A stretch of 64,000 bases of DNA, taken from the NCBI GenBank assembly GCA_902168105.1, contig CABHOY010000055.1:1-64000 (forward strand), given 5' to 3'. Made by a program: the position numbers and the translations under genes. Shown piece after piece: positions 1-6,995 of the stretch (its first letter is position 1; every line of letters starts with the position of its first letter). Source of the DNA: an uncultured Flavihumibacter sp. (GTDB lineage Bacteria; Bacteroidota; Bacteroidia; Chitinophagales; Chitinophagaceae). Under the pieces are notes generated by a model that worked only from the letters and a program-made list of their open reading frames with translations, ran no database searches and was not told where the DNA came from.

Positions 1-14
1 TCGCTAACCTTTTT

Positions 15-22
15 TATATTTG
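15..22 (+). promoter_or_regulatory. Bacteroidota-type -7 promoter box
   Basis: The octamer TATATTTG matches the Bacteroidota sigma-ABfr -7 consensus TAnnTTTG exactly. It lies 66 bases before the ATG at 89 and probably drives the TPR membrane protein and perhaps ribH. The -33 element would fall outside the window. Confidence 0.5.
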
Positions 23-88
23 CGGGAATTTTACAACAGCCGTACCTGTACCGTAATAAGAAATAACAATTTAACGATCACATTTACA

Positions 89-793
89 ATGACCGAGACA
101 AAAAATAAGACCGCAGCTGAAAATACTCCCGTGTCTAAAGAATTCCAACTGGAAGACTCTTTCCACAGGGCGGAAGATTTCTTTAACAAGAATAAGAACA
201 GCATTATCATAGCCCTGCTCGTAGTAGTGGTGGTAGTGGGCGGTAGTTTTGCCTACAACAAATTCTACAAAGGTCCTAACGAGAAGAAAGCGCAGGACAT
301 GGTATTCCATGCACAGCAATATTTCGAAAAGGATTCTTTCCGTGTTGCATTAAATGGAGACGGTAACTATTACGGATTCCTGCAGGTAATTGATAAATAC
401 GGCAGCACCAAAACAGGCGAATTAGCAAAATATTATGCAGGCGTTAGCTACGTGAAACTGGGTGAATTCCAGAAAGGCGTAGATATGCTGAAAGACTTCA
501 ACAGCGGCGATCAGCTCGTACAGGCAATGGCTTACGGTTTAACCGGCGATGCTTACATGGAACTGGGCAAAACTGAAGAAGGTATCGAATATTACAAAAA
601 AGCAGGTCACCACAGCAACAACGAGCTGACTGGTCCTACTTACCTGTTCCGCGCAGGTCTGGCACTGGAAAAAGCAAATAAACCTGCTGACGCCATTGCC
701 GTTTACAAAGAGATCCGCGAGAAATACCCACAGACCAACGAAGGCCGTGAAATGGATAAATACCTGGCGCGCCTGGGTGAAGTGAAGAATTAA
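89..793 (+). CDS. Membrane-anchored tetratricopeptide-like protein
   Basis: A 234-residue protein with a charged N-terminal cytoplasmic part, one strongly hydrophobic segment at about residues 38-56 (a run of Ile/Leu/Val) and a periplasmic helical-repeat region of about 170 residues with TPR-like spacing (motifs such as GDAYMELGKTEEGIEYYKKA). This is the layout of YfgM/YbgF-like TPR proteins that assist envelope proteins. The frame is open further upstream, but the ATG at 89 starts a sensible N-terminus (MTETKNK) and sits after a promoter box at 15-22. ribH follows 19 bases downstream and may be co-transcribed. The exact cellular role cannot be read from the sequence. Confidence 0.85.
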   Translation: MTETKNKTAAENTPVSKEFQLEDSFHRAEDFFNKNKNSIIIALLVVVVVVGGSFAYNKFYKGPNEKKAQDMVFHAQQYFEKDSFRVALNGDGNYYGFLQVIDKYGSTKTGELAKYYAGVSYVKLGEFQKGVDMLKDFNSGDQLVQAMAYGLTGDAYMELGKTEEGIEYYKKAGHHSNNELTGPTYLFRAGLALEKANKPADAIAVYKEIREKYPQTNEGREMDKYLARLGEVKN

Positions 794-812
794 TTGATAT
801 TTTAATCAGGTC

Positions 813-1304
813 ATGTCAATACATAATCAAAGCTTATTGAACGATGCTGGCATTCTCAATTTAGAGGATGCCAGTGTTGTTATAGTATATACCGAATGGA
901 ATGATACGGTGATCAACGAACTGGTCGCCGGTTGTGACAGGTCACTGGCACAATACAACGTATCGAAGGTCTCTAAAGTAATAGTACCGGGCGCATTTGA
1001 ACTGCCGTTCGCCTGCAAACAGTATTGGGAGCGTACCCAGGGTACCTCAAGACAACCTGGCGCTATTATTGCTTTTGGATGCGTGATAAGAGGAGAAACC
1101 CCGCATTTTGACTATGTTTGTAAAGGTGTAACGGAAGGGATAATGCAATTAAACCTGGATTTACCGGTACCCGTTATCTTCGGTATCCTGACTGTTGACA
1201 ATATGCAGCAGGCGGAAGAAAGACTGGGGGGCATACATGGGCATAAAGGGGAAGAAGCCGCGGTCACCGCTCTGAAAATGATATCTATGATGCGTCAATT
1301 GTAA
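813..1304 (+). CDS. ribH: 6,7-dimethyl-8-ribityllumazine synthase
   Basis: The 163-residue product makes 6,7-dimethyl-8-ribityllumazine from 5-amino-6-ribitylaminouracil and 3,4-dihydroxy-2-butanone 4-phosphate, the step before riboflavin synthase. Family signatures are plain: VPGAFELPFA near residue 58, the GCVIRGETPHFDYVC block carrying the catalytic His, and FGILTVDN followed by the HGHKGEEAA end. Length is normal for the family. It lies 19 bases after the TPR gene on the same strand; no FMN riboswitch is visible and the other rib genes are not in the window. Confidence 0.96.
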   Translation: MSIHNQSLLNDAGILNLEDASVVIVYTEWNDTVINELVAGCDRSLAQYNVSKVSKVIVPGAFELPFACKQYWERTQGTSRQPGAIIAFGCVIRGETPHFDYVCKGVTEGIMQLNLDLPVPVIFGILTVDNMQQAEERLGGIHGHKGEEAAVTALKMISMMRQL

Positions 1305-1430
1305 GCATAACTGCTAAGCCCCATATTAGTCACGTGTGATGTTCATTGTCGCTACAGTTTCAGCCGGTATACCTTTATTCCTGTTGCCTGCAGGTACCAA
1401 AACTGCAGCTTATAACTAAAGACTAACTCA

Positions 1431-2150
1431 ATGAACGTACAGCTTTTTATTCCATGCTTCGTAGATCAGCTGTTCCCGGAAACAGGCTTCAATATGGTGA
1501 AGGTGCTGGAAAAGCTGGGATGTACCGTTAATTACAATACTAACCAGACCTGCTGCGGACAACCTGCTTTTAATGCAGGATATTGGGACGAAGCCCGTTC
1601 CGTCGCCAACAAATTCATCAAAGACTTTCATACCGTCGATTATATAGTTGCGCCAAGCGGTTCCTGTACAGGGTTTGTACGTAACTACTACGGCAAGCTG
1701 TTTGACAATTCAGCCGCACACAATGATGTAAAAATGCTACGTAAACACCTGTATGAATTCACTGAATTCCTCACAGATGTACTGCATGTAACAGACATTG
1801 GCGCCACGCTTAACGGTGTAGGCACTTATCATGACGCCTGCGGCGCTTTGCGTGAATGCGGTATCAAGGAAGGGCCCCGTAGCCTGCTTTCAAAAGTGAA
1901 AGGACTGGAGCTGAAGGAAATGAACGACTGCGAAACCTGCTGTGGCTTTGGTGGTACATTTGCCGTGAAGTTCGAGCCCATCTCAATCGGTATGGGAGAA
2001 CAGAAAGTGAATAATGCCGTTGCCAGCGGCGCAGATTACCTGATCTCTACAGACCTTTCCTGCCTGATGCACCTGGACGGCTATATCAGGAAACATGAAC
2101 TGAACATTAAAACGATGCATATTGCTGATGTACTGGCCAGTGGCTGGTAA
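1431..2150 (+). CDS. (Fe-S)-binding protein of the LutA/YkgE (CCG domain) family
   Basis: A 239-residue protein with two cysteine-rich CCG-type repeats. The first has Cys9 and TCCGQPAFNAGY at residues 40-51, and the second has HDACGALRECG followed by CETCCGFGGTFAVKF. Such subunits bind Fe-S clusters and occur in lactate oxidation complexes (LutABC) and heterodisulfide-reductase-like enzymes. The second Cys of the first repeat's usual CxxC is replaced (SGSC only), which is common in LutA. Partners lutB and lutC are not in the window, so the electron partner is unknown. The next gene starts 33 bases later. Confidence 0.88.
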   Translation: MNVQLFIPCFVDQLFPETGFNMVKVLEKLGCTVNYNTNQTCCGQPAFNAGYWDEARSVANKFIKDFHTVDYIVAPSGSCTGFVRNYYGKLFDNSAAHNDVKMLRKHLYEFTEFLTDVLHVTDIGATLNGVGTYHDACGALRECGIKEGPRSLLSKVKGLELKEMNDCETCCGFGGTFAVKFEPISIGMGEQKVNNAVASGADYLISTDLSCLMHLDGYIRKHELNIKTMHIADVLASGW

Positions 2151-2183
2151 GCAGCAGAAGACGAATTTTAAATCATTAGAAAA

Positions 2184-2594
2184 ATGAACTACTGGCTTGT
2201 AAAATCTGAACCTTTTAAGTACTCGTGGGACCAATTTGTAAAAGATGGAAAAACCTTCTGGGATGGCGTGCGCAATTACCAGGCGCGCAATAACCTGAAA
2301 GGCATGAAGAAGGGTGATCATGTATTGTTCTATCACAGTAATGAAGGTCTGGAAGTAGTTGGTATTGCCAAAGTAGCAAAAGAACACTATCAGGACCCCA
2401 CCACACCGGACCCTAACTGGGTAGTGGTTGACCTGCAACCGGTAAAACCTTTCAAAACGCATGTAACACTGGCGCAGATGAAAGTGGAGAAAAGACTGGA
2501 AAACCTTTCCCTCATCCGTCAGGGCCGTCTTTCTGTTTGTGCAGTTACCGAAGACGAATATGAGACCATCATGGAGATGGGAGGTATGAAATAA
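2184..2594 (+). CDS. EVE domain protein
   Basis: The 136 residues form one EVE domain, a relative of PUA and YTH folds, starting MNYWLVKSEP and containing the typical FWDGVRNYQARNNL and KGDHVLFYHSN segments. EVE proteins are thought to bind modified bases in nucleic acids; some act next to restriction enzymes, but here the neighbours are housekeeping genes. Length is that of a stand-alone EVE protein. It follows the LutA-like gene by 33 bases and may share its transcript. Confidence 0.93.
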   Translation: MNYWLVKSEPFKYSWDQFVKDGKTFWDGVRNYQARNNLKGMKKGDHVLFYHSNEGLEVVGIAKVAKEHYQDPTTPDPNWVVVDLQPVKPFKTHVTLAQMKVEKRLENLSLIRQGRLSVCAVTEDEYETIMEMGGMK

Positions 2595-2619
2595 TTTTAT
2601 GGAATTTTAGTTTCCAAAG

Positions 2620-2673
2620 CATCTTCTTGTTATAGTATTTATCCTAAAAAGATTTTCCTATGACAAGAAGATG
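2620..2673 (+). repeat. Inverted repeat enclosing the DUF4349 start codon
   Basis: CATCTTCTTGT at 2620-2630 is perfectly complementary to ACAAGAAGATG at 2663-2673, which begins directly after the ATG. In the mRNA this would make an 11-bp stem with the start codon at the base of a 32-base loop. A role in translation control is possible but unproven. Confidence 0.5.
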
Positions 2674-3574
2674 TTCTTTTTTAAAGTACGCCCGGATTGT
2701 TATATCTTATTTTGTGTTTTCGGTCGTACTGCTGATCAGTGCCTGCGGGCAACCTGATAATTTTCAGGGAGGGACTAAAAGCTTAAATGAAGTAGCAATG
2801 CAGGTTCGTGAACCTGTTGCGTATGTAGAGAAGCCAACAGCAGACGAAAAAGAGGGAGTCATTAACCCTTCATCAACCGGGCCGTCAGCTGGTTATACAG
2901 ATATTCCCAAAAAGATCATCAAAGAAGGTACTATCCGTTATTCCGTTCGTGATTATCAACGTTCGCGCAAAGAACTTATAGCTGTTATCGCCCGTAACGG
3001 CGGAGAAATTGTAAATGAACTTGAAAGTCGTTCGGAAGTTTCCCGGCAAACACAGATTGAGATCAGAGTAGCTTCAGCGAAGTTTGACAGTTGCCTCAAT
3101 GCGCTGGCGGGTGCAGATGAAAACCTGATAGAGAAAAAGATCACCTCAAAAGATGTTACCGAAGAATATGTAGATATGTCGGCCAGGATGAAGGCCAGGA
3201 AGGAAGTTGAGCAACGTTACCTGGACATTCTAAAGCAGGCAAAGTCGGTAGAAGATATACTGAAAGTAGAAGAACAGCTAAAGACTATACGTGAAGAAGT
3301 GGAAGCTGCTCAGGGACGTTTGCAATACATCGACCACAATGTATCCATGAGTACTATCCACCTCTCTTTTTATCAGATAATTTCCAATACAACACCACAG
3401 GGACCGGGCTTTTTCTCCCGTTTATTCTTCTCCATCAAAGATGGCTGGAATGGTTTATTGGTGGTACTTGTATCATTGACCGGACTATGGCCGTTATGGT
3501 TAGCGGCGATACCGGTTGTTATCGTTATCCGTAAATATATGAAGCGCCGCCGTACGCTGAAAGCAGAAGCTTAA
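2660..3574 (+). CDS. DUF4349 lipoprotein
   Basis: A 304-residue putative lipoprotein: the N-terminal hydrophobic segment ends in the lipobox LISAC with Cys29. The body has the DUF4349 pattern: KKIIKEGTIRYSV, then a beta region, a charged coiled coil at about residues 165-225, and a C-terminal membrane segment around 265-290 followed by a basic tail. Family function is unknown. Its start codon lies at the edge of an 11-base inverted repeat (2620-2630 with 2663-2673). Its stop codon abuts the stop of the convergent PAP2 gene with no base between. Confidence 0.88.
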   Translation: MTRRCSFLKYARIVISYFVFSVVLLISACGQPDNFQGGTKSLNEVAMQVREPVAYVEKPTADEKEGVINPSSTGPSAGYTDIPKKIIKEGTIRYSVRDYQRSRKELIAVIARNGGEIVNELESRSEVSRQTQIEIRVASAKFDSCLNALAGADENLIEKKITSKDVTEEYVDMSARMKARKEVEQRYLDILKQAKSVEDILKVEEQLKTIREEVEAAQGRLQYIDHNVSMSTIHLSFYQIISNTTPQGPGFFSRLFFSIKDGWNGLLVVLVSLTGLWPLWLAAIPVVIVIRKYMKRRRTLKAEA

Positions 3575-4432
3575 TTATGGCATGCTGGCCGCTAAAGCAG
3601 CCATTGATTTTTTCTTTTCCAGGTCGCGTTGACGTTTGAAGATACCTTTCGTTACAAAGTAACCGAGGGATGCACCCAGCCACACATCACTGCCCCAGTG
3701 TCTTTCCTGGTAAAGACGGGTAGTACCCGTCATAATAGCGATGGAGTAAGTAACCCAGGGAACCCAGGGATGTTCTTCACCATAGGCCTCCGCCAGGGCG
3801 GTAGCTACAGATGTAACTGTCAGCATATGTCCGGAAGGAAAGGAAGTATGGTATTTATCCATGGAGAATGGCGCATTGAACACCAATGGATCATCATAGT
3901 ATGTTGGTCTGCCGCGTCTTACTACGGATTTGGCAAAAGTGTAGATCAGGGTAGAGATCAAAAGGGATTTCGCTGTCATCAGGGATGTATGTTCCAGCTT
4001 GCGGTTACCTGAGATAACGCCTGCCACATACATACCGCCTACGAGGTAGGGAGAGTATGCATTACCAAAAGGCTCTACCTGGCCGGTTACGCTATTCCAG
4101 AAGTTGGTATGATTGCGAAGGAAGAATTGCTTTACTTCATAATCTGTCGCCAGCAGGCCGCCTGCAGTACCCAGTACCACGCCAAGTTTAACGAAGTCTT
4201 TTTTCTGCCAGTGAGCAGGTCTGGCCACAGTATATTTCAGATCACTCCAGATACTTCCAAGATAGGCGCCGTTTATGCGATAGCGTATCGTGGTATCAGC
4301 TGCAGTAAGAACATGTTCCTCTTTCGTTCCGGTGCTATCAGTATAGTTGGTATGTGTGGTATCCGACTGTGCGCTGGCATTCAATTGCACGAATAGTCCG
4401 CTACACAGTACAAGCGTTTGTAAAATCTTCAA
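3575..4432 (-). CDS. PAP2-family phosphatase (phosphatidic acid phosphatase type 2)
   Basis: A 285-residue protein with a signal peptide (cleavage likely after NASAQ). It carries the three acid-phosphatase motifs in order: K-S-V-V-R-R-G-R-P, FPSGHM and RLYQERHWGSDVWLG with the catalytic His and Asp. PAP2 enzymes remove phosphate from lipid phosphates such as undecaprenyl pyrophosphate or phosphatidic acid at the periplasmic face. The substrate here is unknown. The gene is convergent with the DUF4349 lipoprotein and ends on the adjacent base. Confidence 0.92.
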   Translation of the reverse strand: MKILQTLVLCSGLFVQLNASAQSDTTHTNYTDSTGTKEEHVLTAADTTIRYRINGAYLGSIWSDLKYTVARPAHWQKKDFVKLGVVLGTAGGLLATDYEVKQFFLRNHTNFWNSVTGQVEPFGNAYSPYLVGGMYVAGVISGNRKLEHTSLMTAKSLLISTLIYTFAKSVVRRGRPTYYDDPLVFNAPFSMDKYHTSFPSGHMLTVTSVATALAEAYGEEHPWVPWVTYSIAIMTGTTRLYQERHWGSDVWLGASLGYFVTKGIFKRQRDLEKKKSMAALAASMP

Positions 4433-4509
4433 TTGCTGTTATTTATGGCGATAAAGTTACGGTAAATGTTAAAACCCGTATATTTAAATTTAAAAAATGT
4501 CTTGTAGAA

Positions 4510-5196
4510 ATGAAGCCTAAATTGGTAGTTTTAACAGGTGCAGGTATCAGCGCAGAGAGTGGGTTGAAGACGTTCCGTGACAGTGATGGCCTATGGGAAG
4601 GGTATGATGTGTATGAAGTTGCGAGTCCGCAGGGATGGGCGAAAAACCCTAAACTGGTACTTGAATTTTATAATGTGCGCCGCAGGGATGTGAAAGCTGC
4701 TGCGCCTAATGAAGCGCATCTTGGCCTGGCCAGGTTACAAGAAAAGTTTGATGTGCAGATTATCACACAGAACATTGATGACTTACATGAGCGTGCAGGG
4801 TCGAAGAACGTGCTGCATTTGCATGGAGAGATCTTCAAGATGCGCAGTGTGCTGAATGAGTCACGAAATTACGCTATAGAAGGTGATATCAACCTGGGGG
4901 ATATGGCGGCAGACGGAGGACAATTACGACCAGATATTGTGTGGTTTGGAGAAACGGTGCATAAGATCGTGGACGCCGCAGAAATAGTGATGTCCGCTGA
5001 TATCTTTGTTGTGGTAGGTACTTCGCTGGTGGTGTACCCGGCTGCAGGTCTGGTGGATTGTTTGCAGGAAGGAGTACCTTCTTATGTAATTGACAAAAAA
5101 CTGCCAGAGATGTCTCACAGGGACGGTCTGGTAAAGATAGAAAAGCCTGCTTCGGTGGGGATACTGGAGCTGGAGGAAGCGCTGTCGAAATTATAA
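4510..5196 (+). CDS. NAD-dependent protein deacylase (sirtuin), zinc-less type
   Basis: A 228-residue sirtuin with the NAD-binding GAGISAESGLKTFRD segment, the TQNIDDLHERAG block, catalytic His105 in VLHLHGE, and LRPDIVWFGE. It has the Tyr54-x-x-Arg57 pair (FYNVR) that in CobB and SIRT5 marks desuccinylase/demalonylase activity. The four zinc cysteines usual between residues 110 and 138 are absent; there is no Cys at all in that stretch. The frame is open upstream, but the ATG at 4510 places MKPKLVVLTGAG exactly at the normal family start. It probably removes acyl groups from lysines in the cytoplasm. Confidence 0.93.
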   Translation: MKPKLVVLTGAGISAESGLKTFRDSDGLWEGYDVYEVASPQGWAKNPKLVLEFYNVRRRDVKAAAPNEAHLGLARLQEKFDVQIITQNIDDLHERAGSKNVLHLHGEIFKMRSVLNESRNYAIEGDINLGDMAADGGQLRPDIVWFGETVHKIVDAAEIVMSADIFVVVGTSLVVYPAAGLVDCLQEGVPSYVIDKKLPEMSHRDGLVKIEKPASVGILELEEALSKL

Positions 5197-5200
5197 CGTT

Positions 5201-5248
5201 ATAAACGGAAAGGGCCATATCACTGCTGATATGGCCCTTTCCGTTTAT
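5201..5248. terminator. Bidirectional terminator, 22-bp perfect stem
   Basis: Bases 5201-5222 and 5227-5248 are perfect reverse complements around the loop CTGC. The element lies between the ends of the convergent sirtuin and saccharopine dehydrogenase genes and fits a terminator for both. Confidence 0.8.
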
Positions 5249-5262
5249 GGATAAGAGGTAGT

Positions 5263-6588
5263 TTATTCAAAACTTTCTTCAAACCTGATATTGTATTCTT
5301 CCAGCTCTTTTAGTACAGGATTGTATACGTCCGGCATGATAGGGATCTGTAGTCCTTTGAGGGTGATCTTTTCCTGCAATAATAGTTTGGCGAATATACC
5401 CAATGGCAGTCCGACTGTCTTGGCCATAGCGGTACGCAGACTATCTTCTCCCTGTGTGATCATATAGCTGTGCAGTCTTGTGGTCATGCCTCTTCTCTCG
5501 AATTCTATTTCATGCGTCATGACGATCATGTCCTTATCGGAGGATTCCATGCCCAGTTTGGATTCAACTACATGCTGGAGAATGGCTGCATTGGTTTGTT
5601 CACCGAGACCAATGGTATCGCCATTCAGCAACCCGAGGAACTTCAACTGACGGAGTATTTTGGATTTTGCGCTGATACCAAGATAACCTGCAAGGTTTTC
5701 TTCGTGGCTCAGTTTTGGGTCCTGGTGTATTTTCTGACTGGTCCACTCGTAGTAGGTCATTTTATCGGTGTGGGTCTTTTTGGAATCGTCTGTGAGACCC
5801 AGTTTAACGAGGGTGCTCCATCCTTCGCAGAAGTCGGGGTAGCGCAGTGTGGCCCGCATGAAGGTAGGGATCTCTTCCAGTTTATAGGCGCTCATATATC
5901 CCATAGAGTCACGGTTGGGATAATAAGCCAGTTTGCCCAGGCTTGGAATATGAATGGTCTTAGGCTGATCGAAAAGTTGCTGGTAGGAGATCTCTCTGAC
6001 TTTTCCCTTTTCGCGATAGGTGGCGCCTGAACTACCTGCGAGGACGATATTACGGGCGTTCCATGAGATCTTATACTGCCAGGGATTATCATTGCTTTCG
6101 GGAGAAACCAGTCCACCGCAATAAGAACGGAAGGCAGAGATCTGTCCGCCTTTCTTTTCGATGGAGTGAATGAGTTTCATGGCGCTCATATGGTCGATGC
6201 CGGGGTCTAGTCCCATTTCATACATGAACAACAACCCCGCCTGTTCTATTTCTTTTTCGAGTTGTTTTATTTCAGGATCGATGTAGGATGCGGTCAGCAG
6301 GTTTTTACCGAACTGAAGGCAGTCTCTGGCAACGAAAATGTGTAATGGGGGAGGCAGCAGGGAGATGACGAGATCAGTTTCCTGTATCAGTTTCTGCCTG
6401 GAAGCTTCATCCCGGATGTTAATGACGGCTGGGGTTACGTAGTAGGATTTACCGGTTTTTGACTTAATGAGTGCAAGGTCCTGATCCGCTACAGTGATAT
6501 GCCATTTTTGCCTCGGGGCATTTGACACCAGATAGTCGATCAGGCTTGTGGCCGATTTACCGGCACCAAACAAGAGTATATTCTTCAT
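5263..6588 (-). CDS. Saccharopine dehydrogenase family protein (LYS9-like)
   Basis: A 441-residue oxidoreductase beginning with a Rossmann motif (LLFGAGKSATSLIDYL) and containing the family segment MGLDPGIDHMSAMK. Length and motifs fit saccharopine dehydrogenase of the glutamate-forming LYS9 type, which interconverts saccharopine with glutamate and aminoadipate semialdehyde. In Bacteroidota such genes are thought to act in lysine breakdown, but a polyamine (carboxynorspermidine-like) role in the same family cannot be excluded. No lysine-ketoglutarate reductase partner is present nearby. Confidence 0.85.
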   Translation of the reverse strand: MKNILLFGAGKSATSLIDYLVSNAPRQKWHITVADQDLALIKSKTGKSYYVTPAVINIRDEASRQKLIQETDLVISLLPPPLHIFVARDCLQFGKNLLTASYIDPEIKQLEKEIEQAGLLFMYEMGLDPGIDHMSAMKLIHSIEKKGGQISAFRSYCGGLVSPESNDNPWQYKISWNARNIVLAGSSGATYREKGKVREISYQQLFDQPKTIHIPSLGKLAYYPNRDSMGYMSAYKLEEIPTFMRATLRYPDFCEGWSTLVKLGLTDDSKKTHTDKMTYYEWTSQKIHQDPKLSHEENLAGYLGISAKSKILRQLKFLGLLNGDTIGLGEQTNAAILQHVVESKLGMESSDKDMIVMTHEIEFERRGMTTRLHSYMITQGEDSLRTAMAKTVGLPLGIFAKLLLQEKITLKGLQIPIMPDVYNPVLKELEEYNIRFEESFE

Positions 6589-6995
6589 ATTAATTTGTTC
6601 ATCTTTAATATGGTTACCGAACAGGGATTTAACATCGGTCGTGTTACTAATGTTCGAAATTTCAGTAAATTTCGTTTTTAACCTACCTGAATTCTAATTA
6701 ACTGTCCGTGACCCTTTGATTTTCACCGGGTTAAAAACAAAATCTTTGCCAATATTTTATTTTCCCAATATTCCAGTTTTTTCTTATATGGAATATTAAT
6801 TGAAGGAGTTATTGCAAATTAAGGATTAAATGGAGGATCTGCGGAAATTGTTCCTGGTGCATAGTGTATTTGTTGCATATGACAATTCCTTTTTTATTCA
6901 CATTCTCTGTCAGAACGGCCGGAATACGGCCTAAAATGGCTATATTTGCATCTATTTATTTTTTTACGAAATAAATTGTAAACCAACAATATACA
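6589..6995. other. Intergenic region upstream of gyrA
   Basis: About 400 AT-rich bases between the divergent saccharopine dehydrogenase and gyrA. Apart from the promoter box at 6941-6948 and a short inverted repeat (GGCCGGAATACGGCC near 6917-6931) no gene or RNA is recognised. Confidence 0.5.
6941..6948 (+). promoter_or_regulatory. gyrA promoter -7 box
   Basis: TATATTTG is a perfect match to the Bacteroidota -7 consensus TAnnTTTG, 47 bases before the gyrA ATG. No clear -33 TTTG was found at the ideal distance. Confidence 0.55.
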
